Assembly (NCBI RefSeq): GCF_900089955.1 | Contig: NZ_FLQX01000116.1 | Coordinates: 1-63,904 of the forward strand | Length of the DNA stretch: 63,904 nt | Source: Candidatus Accumulibacter aalborgensis | Lineage (GTDB): Bacteria > Pseudomonadota > Gammaproteobacteria > Burkholderiales > Rhodocyclaceae | Direction of reading: 5' to 3' | Shown: one piece after another, positions 9,957-16,722 of the stretch | How positions within the stretch are numbered: position 1 is the stretch's first letter | Layout: every line of letters starts with the position of its first letter | The notes under the pieces: model-generated | Told to the model about the DNA's origin: nothing | Database searches by the model: none | What the model saw: only the letters and a program-made list of their open reading frames with translations | Made by a program: the position numbers and the translations under genes

Positions 9957-11345
9957 TCAGTCCCCGAAAAGGATCGAAGAGACACGTTTGGCAAACGGAC
10001 CAAACGCAAGGTCAATATCCGCATCACCCACTCCGCCGCGAGCGTCGGACGCCATGGGGTCGAACTCCATAAACCTCGCGCTCCATCGCACAATCAATGG
10101 GAAGTGCGGCGCGCCTTCACTGTCCAAAGCGTATGCAAAGGCATTCTCGGGTTCGGCCTGAGCCGGGTCGATTTCGTCGTACAGATTCTCACTGAATAAA
10201 TCGTAGGACCGTTCCAGAAAGGAGTCGAAGTGCTCTTTCTGATCGGTCTCGGGAAACATTGCTCGTACCATCCACAGCCGTTCGCGCACCCCCCGCAGCA
10301 CTGCTGGTCGCTGTTGCCAGTGGGCGAAAAGTTGCCGGTAACCCTGCCAATTCTGTTCATTGTTGGTGGCGAAAAGCAGTGCCAGGTCGGCCAGGGTCGC
10401 GATCGAAATGGCCGCCAAATCGTGCAGCCCGGCGCGGCTGTCAATCAACACGATGTCTGGCCTCTCCCGCGCTTCCAATGCTTGCACCAGCCGCTGCATA
10501 CGCTGCGCAAAGCGCTCGGGCCCCGTCGGCGTGGGAAGATCCGCATAAACGCGCGCCAGTTTCGCCAGGTAAGCCAACTCACCTTGTCCCATGGCCGCAG
10601 CTACGCGGATACGTCCAGTCGTGTTTTCGGCCAGCGGACTATCTGCCACCAAATCGTCCAGCACCGAGTCACCGTGCTGAACACCGTCCTCGATGAACCA
10701 GTCCACCAAGCCAAACCCGGCGACGCGGTCGACCGGCAGCAATAGCCCGGACAAACCGGGCGATTCAAGGTCGAAATCCAGCAGCAGCACCTTCTTGCCC
10801 GCGCGCGCAAAGCTATAAGACAACATGGCCAGCGCGGTGGAACGACCGACACCGCCTTTCAGTCCGTAGAACACAACCCGTGGCGGCGCACTTGGCGCGC
10901 GCTCATGCGTGGTATGCAACCAATCCTGGCCAATAATTTGCCGATCCAGCAGGCGAACCGTCAATTCAGGGCGGATGTTGCCGTCTGGATCTTCGCAGGC
11001 TGGCACCAGCGTATCGTGCCAATCCGGGTTCTGAAACAGTGTTGCCGGATTGAAGAAATTGTCCCTGAACAGCACCTCATCGGCCGTGGCGTAGTGCTGC
11101 AGTTGTGCCGTCGCCTCCTTCAGCAGCACATAGGCTTCCAACGGATACACCTCGTCAGCAGGTGGTGCAGCTTCCGCACGTTCTTCCTCGTCATCCGGCG
11201 TGTGGGGCCGGTAGGCATCAACCGCGAAGCGAAGACGACCGTACACGTCGCGCACTAGCAGCACCGGCCAACGTGTGGGCAAGCGCGCATCCTGACTCGC
11301 TTCGGCCGCCTGCCGCAGCGCCTGGTTGAATCTGAGTGTATGCAT
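9957..11345 (-). CDS. KGGVGR-motif ParA/MinD-like ATPase
   Basis: This 462-residue protein has an N-terminal domain of about 150 residues of unknown function, then a SIMIBI-class ATPase. It shows the deviant Walker A KGGVGRST (163-170; Arg where ParA/MinD have Lys-Thr) and LLLDFDLESPG (187-197). DIVLIDSRAGLHD follows at about residue 285. Such KGGVGR ATPases are known as a variant family in accessory genome regions; no cellular role is established to my knowledge. ATG at 11345 shares one base with the stop of the HEPN-like gene (TGATG), and AAGGAT lies upstream. It is embedded in the BREX operon between the PglX C-terminal domain gene and pglY. Confidence 0.8.
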   Translation of the reverse strand: MHTLRFNQALRQAAEASQDARLPTRWPVLLVRDVYGRLRFAVDAYRPHTPDDEEERAEAAPPADEVYPLEAYVLLKEATAQLQHYATADEVLFRDNFFNPATLFQNPDWHDTLVPACEDPDGNIRPELTVRLLDRQIIGQDWLHTTHERAPSAPPRVVFYGLKGGVGRSTALAMLSYSFARAGKKVLLLDFDLESPGLSGLLLPVDRVAGFGLVDWFIEDGVQHGDSVLDDLVADSPLAENTTGRIRVAAAMGQGELAYLAKLARVYADLPTPTGPERFAQRMQRLVQALEARERPDIVLIDSRAGLHDLAAISIATLADLALLFATNNEQNWQGYRQLFAHWQQRPAVLRGVRERLWMVRAMFPETDQKEHFDSFLERSYDLFSENLYDEIDPAQAEPENAFAYALDSEGAPHFPLIVRWSARFMEFDPMASDARGGVGDADIDLAFGPFAKRVSSILFGD

Positions 11346-11776
11346 CAGAGCGATCCTTGTTTGACGACGTCGAGGTGGTTCACCATTTCCTGCGCTGCCG
11401 CTGCCCAATTGGGCAGCGATTGACGTGGCAAGGCAGCTACCTTCCAGTACCGATGCTCAGTTTTCCAATCATGCATTTTGCCCAAATGAGGTACCGCGGC
11501 AAGCAAGGCGGAGGCTGAACGTCCGTCTGGCAAGGTGGTCATGGCAGCAATCATCTGGGTAAGCCGGGGCAGGTGCTCCTTAAACTCTCCCGCGATGCCG
11601 CCTTCCGCATCCGCAGGCGTACCCGATTGAATCAGCAGCGCCTTCAGTCCACACTCGACGCTGAAACCATAAAGCTGCCCCGCATTCGCGTGGCCACCTG
11701 ATTGATGCAGTTTGCCCGCGTCCTTGAAATGCCGCCGGGCACAGCCCGCATAGTCGACCCGCTTGGTGACGCTCAT
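11345..11776 (-). CDS. small HEPN-like helical protein
   Basis: This 143-residue, mostly helical protein contains YGFSVECGLKALLIQSG, which resembles the second helix of HEPN-fold proteins. The catalytic RNase motif R-X4-6-H typical of HEPN toxins is not evident, so a non-catalytic adaptor or antitoxin-like role is as likely as RNA cleavage. ATG at 11776 overlaps the preceding stop as ATGA, with AGAAAGG upstream. It overlaps the next gene by one base. It is therefore the first gene of a tightly coupled three-gene module (HEPN-like, KGGVGR ATPase, P-loop ATPase). The fold assignment is tentative. Confidence 0.6.
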   Translation of the reverse strand: MSVTKRVDYAGCARRHFKDAGKLHQSGGHANAGQLYGFSVECGLKALLIQSGTPADAEGGIAGEFKEHLPRLTQMIAAMTTLPDGRSASALLAAVPHLGKMHDWKTEHRYWKVAALPRQSLPNWAAAAQEMVNHLDVVKQGSL

Positions 11777-12978
11777 GTTTTTGCCTTTCTGCCACGTTTG
11801 ATCGCCGGCGCTGCCGGCTTCCACGCGCGAAGATCATCAAGCGTGAATTGCAGTGCTCGCGCCTCGTCGGTGACGAAGCTCTCGTAGTAGTCGCCCATGC
11901 GCGCGCCGAAATCGGGGTTCATGTCGTTGTGCCATTGCTTGAGCCAGGGCACCAGTTCGAGCAAGCCGGCGAGCAGGGGTTGTAGCCGCTCGCGACTCCA
12001 TCCTTCGCGTTCCTTCATGTCGATGAAGTACGTCGCCAGGGCAGTGGCCTGCTGCAGGTGATCCCAGCCGGCCCAGGCGATGACCAGGCTGCCGTCGACG
12101 CCGCGCTCGCAGCCGGGGTAGCTGATCCAGCGCTCCTTGGGAACGTCCAGACCGCCGCGCAGGCGCCAGAAGTCAGCCTTCAGGAAGTCCTTGCTTTGGT
12201 ACTTGGGCGGCACCGGGATCTTGCCGACGCTGATGGTCAAATCCTCACCTGCGTCTTGGCGCCGCTGCAGAGCCCAGGTTTCTTCCCACTGGGCGCGCTT
12301 GCGCAGGCCGGTGTCGGTGTAGCGCAACACCGGCAGGAAGGGCACGGACTCGGCGGCGATGAGGTTGGCAACGAGCGGGTTCAGATCGAAGTCGGCACGG
12401 CCGGCATATAGCGCGGCAATCTGCATGAACTCGGCGTCGCGCTGCAGCGCGTCGGCCAGGCGGCTGGTGCTGGTCATCTGCGGCGGCTGGTCGGCGCTGG
12501 TGGGCCAGTAGCGCGGCGATTCCAGCCGCGCCAGCAGCCAGTCGCGCAGCGCGGCCTGTTCCAGAGACTCCCACGACGGCGAGTTCCAGCGACGCTTGTA
12601 CTCGGGGCGCTCGATCAGGCCGATGTTGCGGTCGCTCTCGATCAGCTCGATGCGCCGCTGCACGACGCGGCGATAGTCCTCCGGCCAGCGCGCAGGAATC
12701 TCGGTGATCGGTGTCGAAGCGTGACGCTCGAACCAGGTCGTCGATTCCTGGCCCGCCGCTACGCGGCGGGCCAGGACGATTTCAAAAGCGCGCTCGCCGA
12801 GCGCCACTTCGGGCGGGGCAGCGTGCTCAAAAAGCGATTCCCCGCTGTCGGCGGGCAGCAGACCGTAGAGGCGATAGCAGCGCCAGTCGAGTTCTTCCTG
12901 TGCGGCGATCATCTGGCGACGCAGGTGGGAAGCGTGGGAGCAGGCGGCGTCGAGGCTTTGGCGGGTGGGGAGCGTCAT
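11773..12978 (-). CDS. detached PglX C-terminal domain (DUF7008-like)
   Basis: This 401-residue protein corresponds to the C-terminal third of full-length type 2 PglX. It opens with a coiled-coil-like helix and the characteristic EELDWRCYRLYGLL. It continues through LGERAFEIVLARR, ESDRNIGLIERPEYKRRW and VPPKYQSKDFLKADFWRLRGG, and ends in a basic KRGRKAKT tail. In usual type 2 PglX this follows the methyltransferase domain in the same chain and probably contributes DNA recognition. Here it is a separate frame 657 bp away from the pglX stop. The frame is open up to 13122, but the homologous sequence begins near ATG 12978. No convincing Shine-Dalgarno lies before that ATG, so its expression is uncertain. 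Confidence 0.8.
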   Translation of the reverse strand: MTLPTRQSLDAACSHASHLRRQMIAAQEELDWRCYRLYGLLPADSGESLFEHAAPPEVALGERAFEIVLARRVAAGQESTTWFERHASTPITEIPARWPEDYRRVVQRRIELIESDRNIGLIERPEYKRRWNSPSWESLEQAALRDWLLARLESPRYWPTSADQPPQMTSTSRLADALQRDAEFMQIAALYAGRADFDLNPLVANLIAAESVPFLPVLRYTDTGLRKRAQWEETWALQRRQDAGEDLTISVGKIPVPPKYQSKDFLKADFWRLRGGLDVPKERWISYPGCERGVDGSLVIAWAGWDHLQQATALATYFIDMKEREGWSRERLQPLLAGLLELVPWLKQWHNDMNPDFGARMGDYYESFVTDEARALQFTLDDLRAWKPAAPAIKRGRKAKT

Positions 12979-13036
12979 GGGGCAATCACGTTCAGAGAGT
13001 CGACGCTGAGGCCGGGAACGAAGAGCTTGCCGGTAG

Positions 13037-13135
13037 CGCGTAGGTTGGGGTGAGGCACGAACCCCAACATTCAAGGATAGCCTGTTGCCGAGCGGGGACT
13101 TGCGTTGGGGTTCCTTCGTCACCCCAAGCTACGCG
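13037..13135. repeat. paired inverted repeat in the pglX break (element 1)
   Basis: Two 32 bp arms (13037-13068 and 13104-13135) are inverted copies with a few mismatches. Both carry TTGGGGTGA and AACCCCAAC and end in CGCGTAG. Each arm can itself fold. The pair lies between the detached PglX C-terminal domain gene and the small inserted gene, next to another repeat element. Confidence 0.7.
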
Positions 13136-13166
13136 CTGTGGAAAAATTGCCGCCCCGCCCCAAGCT

Positions 13167-13261
13167 GTCATTCCCGCGCATGCGGGAATCCAGCACGTAC
13201 CACTTGTTCCTTTCCAAGCACACCGATAGATCGACTGGATTCCCGCATGCGCGGGAATGAC
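13167..13261. repeat. paired dRS3-like inverted repeat in the pglX break (copy 1)
   Basis: Two perfect 27 bp inverted arms (13167-13193 and 13235-13261) with the core ATTCCCGCGCATGCGGGAAT surround a 41 nt centre. The core fits the dRS3 pattern ATTCCC-N8-GGGAAT. A related pair is at 27784-27886. It stands inside the 657 bp that separates the two parts of PglX. Confidence 0.85.
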
Positions 13262-13300
13262 GAGACAGGAAGCGGGATCGGGTGATTGATTCACCGGATC

Positions 13301-13648
13301 TCAGTCCTCACGCCCCGGCTGCGCCCGGTCGACGCGCAACTCGCGCTGCCAGGCCGACGCGTCATCGATGGAGGCGAAAGTTCCCGCTTGCGTGACGGCG
13401 GCCAGCGCCTGACGCATTACCGCCCGACGGTCGATTTCAGTGGCGATGTCTTCGTCAATTATCGTCTCAGCCTGCGGCAGCGCCTGCACCGCTTGCATCA
13501 AGCGCGCCCATTCCTGCTCGCGCTCGGCAGCACTGCGTTCGCTGCCCACGACCAGCACTTCGACCAAGGTCCCCGGCGCAAAAGGCAGGTGTGTGATGGT
13601 GAGTTCGCCAGTGGCTTGAATGCGGGCAGTGGTTTTATGGACTGGCAT
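13301..13648 (-). CDS. small protein inserted within the split pglX, antitoxin-like
   Basis: This 115-residue protein starts MPVHKTTARIQATGELTITH and LPFAPGTLVEVLVV, a short beta-rich N-terminal part like that of several antitoxins, followed by a charged helical C-terminal half. No toxin partner is adjacent, and the family is not recognised. Its ATG lies 14 nt inside the end of pglX, and CGAAGGAGACC lies just upstream of it (AGGAG spaced about 4 nt), a strong ribosome-binding site. It sits exactly where the PglX methyltransferase chain is interrupted. It could be an antitoxin remnant brought in with the insertion, or a small BREX-associated factor. Confidence 0.6.
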   Translation of the reverse strand: MPVHKTTARIQATGELTITHLPFAPGTLVEVLVVGSERSAAEREQEWARLMQAVQALPQAETIIDEDIATEIDRRAVMRQALAAVTQAGTFASIDDASAWQRELRVDRAQPGRED

Positions 13649-16094
13649 CGTGGTCTCCTTCGGGTACGCGGGATGTATCGAGCAAGGCCGCCGGGCTGAT
13701 GGCGGCGAGTTCCTGGGCGAGTCGGTCGAGGGTTTCGGCCAGATCGACCGGGCGGTTGTCGATCAGTGGGAACTCGGCCACGATCCCTGAGCCCAGTTCG
13801 TAGAAGTCCTCAAAGGGAGCCGTGCGTTGGCGAGCCCCCTTCTGGTCAACAGTGCTGCCGCGGTTTTGGCTTACTTGCTTTAGCCAGAAGCACGCTACGG
13901 AGGAATTCAGTAGCCCAAGCAGCCCGAGGTGTTCGTTCAGATCTGCCAGTTTCGGCAAGCGGATTACGGGTGCCGTCCGGTTGAATGCCTTACCGCCACG
14001 GTCGAGCAAGAAATGGTTGTGAGTAGAGACGAAGGAGAAGGGAATTAGATATGGGGCCAGCGTGCGCTCAGAAGAAACGAAGCTAAGTTCCCACCACGCC
14101 TTACCCGCCATCTCGGGGGTCTTCCCAAACATGAGACGGTTACGCAGCTTAGTCCGCATCTTCCAAAAGTGGTTTTCAAGTTTCGAGCATGCGGGAGATG
14201 CGGTCGCCGAATGCATGCCGTCCCTTTCTATGTACGGAAAGATAGCTACATCCGAAGGTGTGTGGGTCCAATCCCTTACCTCATCACCCACGCCGAACTC
14301 TTTTGTCGGCGCCTCGATCTTGGCGGCGACGTGTGGCGGCATTACATATACGTCGTCTTCGCCTGTAATGACCGCAAAGCCGATCGAAATCGACCACGTC
14401 TTCAGCACCTCGCGGCCACCTTCAATCCTTTGTTTTACCCCGAGTACGCCGCCACCCCCGATGCTCCACGGATGCCTGGCAAACGTCGCCCTGGGCGTGT
14501 CGGCGACGCTGACGAACTCGCTCTCCGACCCCGCGCGGTCGATCTGCCCGACGATCGCCGACCACACCAGCCCCTGCGCCGGATCGTCCGGCGTACTCGG
14601 CTCGCCCTTGATCCCCATCACCGTGCGCACCGCATCACTGACCGGCGCGCGATGCCGGCCGAACAGGATCACCGTCGGGGTGCCGTGGCCGGGGATGTAG
14701 GCGCCCGAGGTATCGACCACATGCGTGAGGTCCAGCCGTGGCAGGACCTGCTCGATCAGCTTGGCTCCAAACTCGCGTTTCATGAACGAGTTGGCAGTGA
14801 TCAACCCGACGTAGCCGGCCGGCTGGGCATCACGTCCGGTAACTGCCAGTTCGAAGAAGCGGTCGGTGAAAGGCGCGCCGAGCGAATACTTCATGTGGCA
14901 ACTGGCGTACTGCCTGCGATAGGCCGCGTTCAGCGCCGCGTCGCGGACGACGATGTACGGCGGGTTGCCGACCACGGCGTGGTACTGACGGCCCAGGATT
15001 TCCTGGACTTCAGCCAGGTCTTCGCTGGCGTACGCATGCGCCAAACCGGTATCGGCAAAATGTTCGGATCCCTGGAACATGTCCTCGGTGGCGCTCAGCC
15101 CGAAGCGCCGGCCGTGCAGCAGGCTGTCGCCAATGGCAACATGAATCTTGAAGTCGAGCGCCTCGGCCATTCGATGCACATCGCTGGCCTTCAACGCAGC
15201 CAACAACAGGCGGAAGCGCGCGATGGCCACCGCGAACGGATTCAGGTCAACGCCAGCGACCGCGTTCAGCGCCTTCTGCGCGATGTCGCGACGGTTGCGT
15301 CCCGGCTCGTTGCTCGACCACTCTTCAACCAGGCGATGGAAGCCACCGAGGAGGAAGTGCCCCGACCCGCAGGTCGGATCGATCATCCGCACTTCGCGAT
15401 AGCCGAACTCGTTGATCGCCGGGGTCAGCGTCCGGTCGAGGATGAACTCCTCGACGAACTCGGGCGTTTGCAGCAACGCATAGCGCTTGCGCGTCGCTTC
15501 GCTGAGGTCCTGATAAAGGTCACCGAGGAATCGTGTGTTCCAGCTCGGATCGGTGAAGTCGCGGATTAGCGCCCCGGAATCGGCGGCAACCTCCTGCCAG
15601 AACTGCATCACCGCCATCGCCGCATCACCGCTTATCCCTAAGCGAAAAACCGGGTTGTGGGCGCCGTCGAAGAAAGTGTGCAGGCCCGGCAGCGCTCCCG
15701 CCTCACGGAAACAGGCAAGCAGATAGTCGCGATCGTTCTGATGCGGATGTTCGCGGAAGTAGGCGTCATGCCGGTCGCGCGCCAGGGCCAGTCGGCCTGA
15801 TTGCGGTGTGCCGCTGATCCACGGCCGGTCCACTAACTCGTTGTCCTCGATGAAGCGAAGAAACACGCAGCTCAACAGCCAGTGCACGCCGGCCTGAGTG
15901 ATGGCCTGTTCTCCCCAGGATTCGAAGGCCTCCGCCGTGCGCCCGGCATCGCGCGCCGCCTGCCACTCGGCCTGCAGTTGGGTGCGCAGTTCCGGCACCT
16001 CGCTCGCTGAACTGAGGGCGCGTTCGCGCAGGTCGTCTTCGAGCCGCTTGAGCAGGCGGGTCAGGTCAGCGAGCAGGATTTGGGCATTGATCAT
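13635..16094 (-). CDS. pglX: PglX N6-adenine methyltransferase, lacking its usual C-terminal domain
   Basis: This 819-residue BREX methyltransferase is expected to modify adenine in a non-palindromic site using SAM, marking host DNA as self. Motif I is DPTCGSGHF (239-247) and the catalytic motif IV is NPPY (377-380), with GVDLNPFAVAIARFRL between them. The chain ends at LDRLAQELAAISPAALLDTS plus a short tail. Typical type 2 PglX is about 1200 residues and continues into the domain that here is encoded separately at 11773-12978. The stop overlaps the next small gene by 14 nt. Its start has only a weak Shine-Dalgarno, and a GC-rich inverted repeat lies upstream. Confidence 0.92.
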   Translation of the reverse strand: MINAQILLADLTRLLKRLEDDLRERALSSASEVPELRTQLQAEWQAARDAGRTAEAFESWGEQAITQAGVHWLLSCVFLRFIEDNELVDRPWISGTPQSGRLALARDRHDAYFREHPHQNDRDYLLACFREAGALPGLHTFFDGAHNPVFRLGISGDAAMAVMQFWQEVAADSGALIRDFTDPSWNTRFLGDLYQDLSEATRKRYALLQTPEFVEEFILDRTLTPAINEFGYREVRMIDPTCGSGHFLLGGFHRLVEEWSSNEPGRNRRDIAQKALNAVAGVDLNPFAVAIARFRLLLAALKASDVHRMAEALDFKIHVAIGDSLLHGRRFGLSATEDMFQGSEHFADTGLAHAYASEDLAEVQEILGRQYHAVVGNPPYIVVRDAALNAAYRRQYASCHMKYSLGAPFTDRFFELAVTGRDAQPAGYVGLITANSFMKREFGAKLIEQVLPRLDLTHVVDTSGAYIPGHGTPTVILFGRHRAPVSDAVRTVMGIKGEPSTPDDPAQGLVWSAIVGQIDRAGSESEFVSVADTPRATFARHPWSIGGGGVLGVKQRIEGGREVLKTWSISIGFAVITGEDDVYVMPPHVAAKIEAPTKEFGVGDEVRDWTHTPSDVAIFPYIERDGMHSATASPACSKLENHFWKMRTKLRNRLMFGKTPEMAGKAWWELSFVSSERTLAPYLIPFSFVSTHNHFLLDRGGKAFNRTAPVIRLPKLADLNEHLGLLGLLNSSVACFWLKQVSQNRGSTVDQKGARQRTAPFEDFYELGSGIVAEFPLIDNRPVDLAETLDRLAQELAAISPAALLDTSRVPEGDHDASP

Positions 16095-16181
16095 CGGTGG
16101 GCTTCGGGGACAGGTCGCGACAGCGACGTTTGCGATTGTACGGGCTGGGGTTACAAGGCACGGCAGTGATCCGTCGGTTTT

Positions 16182-16323
16182 CCCCCATCCCCCTCCCAGC
16201 CTCCCCCTTGAAGGGGGAGGAGTTCCATGGGCGATAGGGAGTGAATGAAAGTGCGGGGGTCACGAGCCTCGCCGGTGTGGCTACTCCCTCCCCTTCAAGG
16301 GGAGGGCCGGGGTGGGGATGGGG
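16182..16323. repeat. GC-rich inverted repeat between DUF559 gene and pglX
   Basis: Two arms of about 43 bp (16182-16225 and 16281-16323), each containing a smaller palindrome (CTCCCCCTTGAAGGGGGAG; CTCCCCTTCAAGGGGAG), are inverted copies. The right arm encodes the last residues of the DUF559 protein, so the repeat may have altered that gene's end. It could also act as a transcript-folding signal between pglW/DUF559 and pglX. Confidence 0.7.
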
Positions 16324-16702
16324 TCATCAGCGAGGCATCCTCCCCGGATTCTTCTTGCAACGCCGTCCAGATCGCTTCTACCACAGCATCCGTTTCCTGT
16401 AACACCTGGTTGTTCCAAAATCGCATGATGAAAAAACCCGCCTCCTGCAATCGCCGATCCCGCGCCCGATCTGCCTCACAGTCCTGATGCTGGCCTCCAT
16501 CGACCTCCACGATCAGCCGCCTTTCCAGGCACACAAAGTCGAGCACATAATCCAGGAACGGATGCTGACGGCGGAATTTGAAACCGGCATTCTGCCGAGC
16601 GCGCAGACGTTGCCATAATCGAGTTTCGGCATCGGTCATGTGGGTGCGCAGCTTTTTCTGAAGCGCAGGGGTGAGGATCGAACGGTTTGTCTGCCCTTTC
16701 AT
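16295..16702 (-). CDS. DUF559-family putative endonuclease
   Basis: This 135-residue protein is of the DUF559 family, which shares the very-short-patch-repair (Vsr)-like PD-(D/E)xK nuclease fold. Visible signatures are RTHMTDAETRLWQRLRARQN, FRRQHPFLDYVLDFVCLE and the acidic core LIVEVDGGQH, followed by RDRRLQEAGFFIMRFWNNQV. The ATG at 16702, preceded by AGGAGC, was chosen over a longer frame inside pglW. The last residues are encoded by a GC-rich inverted repeat. It sits between pglW and pglX in the same orientation, 20 nt after pglW. Members of this family are often found in mobile regions. Whether it takes part in BREX is unknown. Confidence 0.85.
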   Translation of the reverse strand: MKGQTNRSILTPALQKKLRTHMTDAETRLWQRLRARQNAGFKFRRQHPFLDYVLDFVCLERRLIVEVDGGQHQDCEADRARDRRLQEAGFFIMRFWNNQVLQETDAVVEAIWTALQEESGEDASLMTPSPPRPSP

Positions 16703-16722
16703 GCTCCTGTTTCCTTGTCCAT

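Noticed and set aside
12992-13294. 100-residue frame on the minus strand with VIPAHAGIQ and WIPACAGMT
   Set aside because: These strings are the usual translation of the ATTCCC palindromic repeats; the frame covers the two repeat elements and has no other features.
14169-15569. 466-residue frame on the plus strand
   Set aside because: It is antisense to pglX, covering its motif I and NPPY region.
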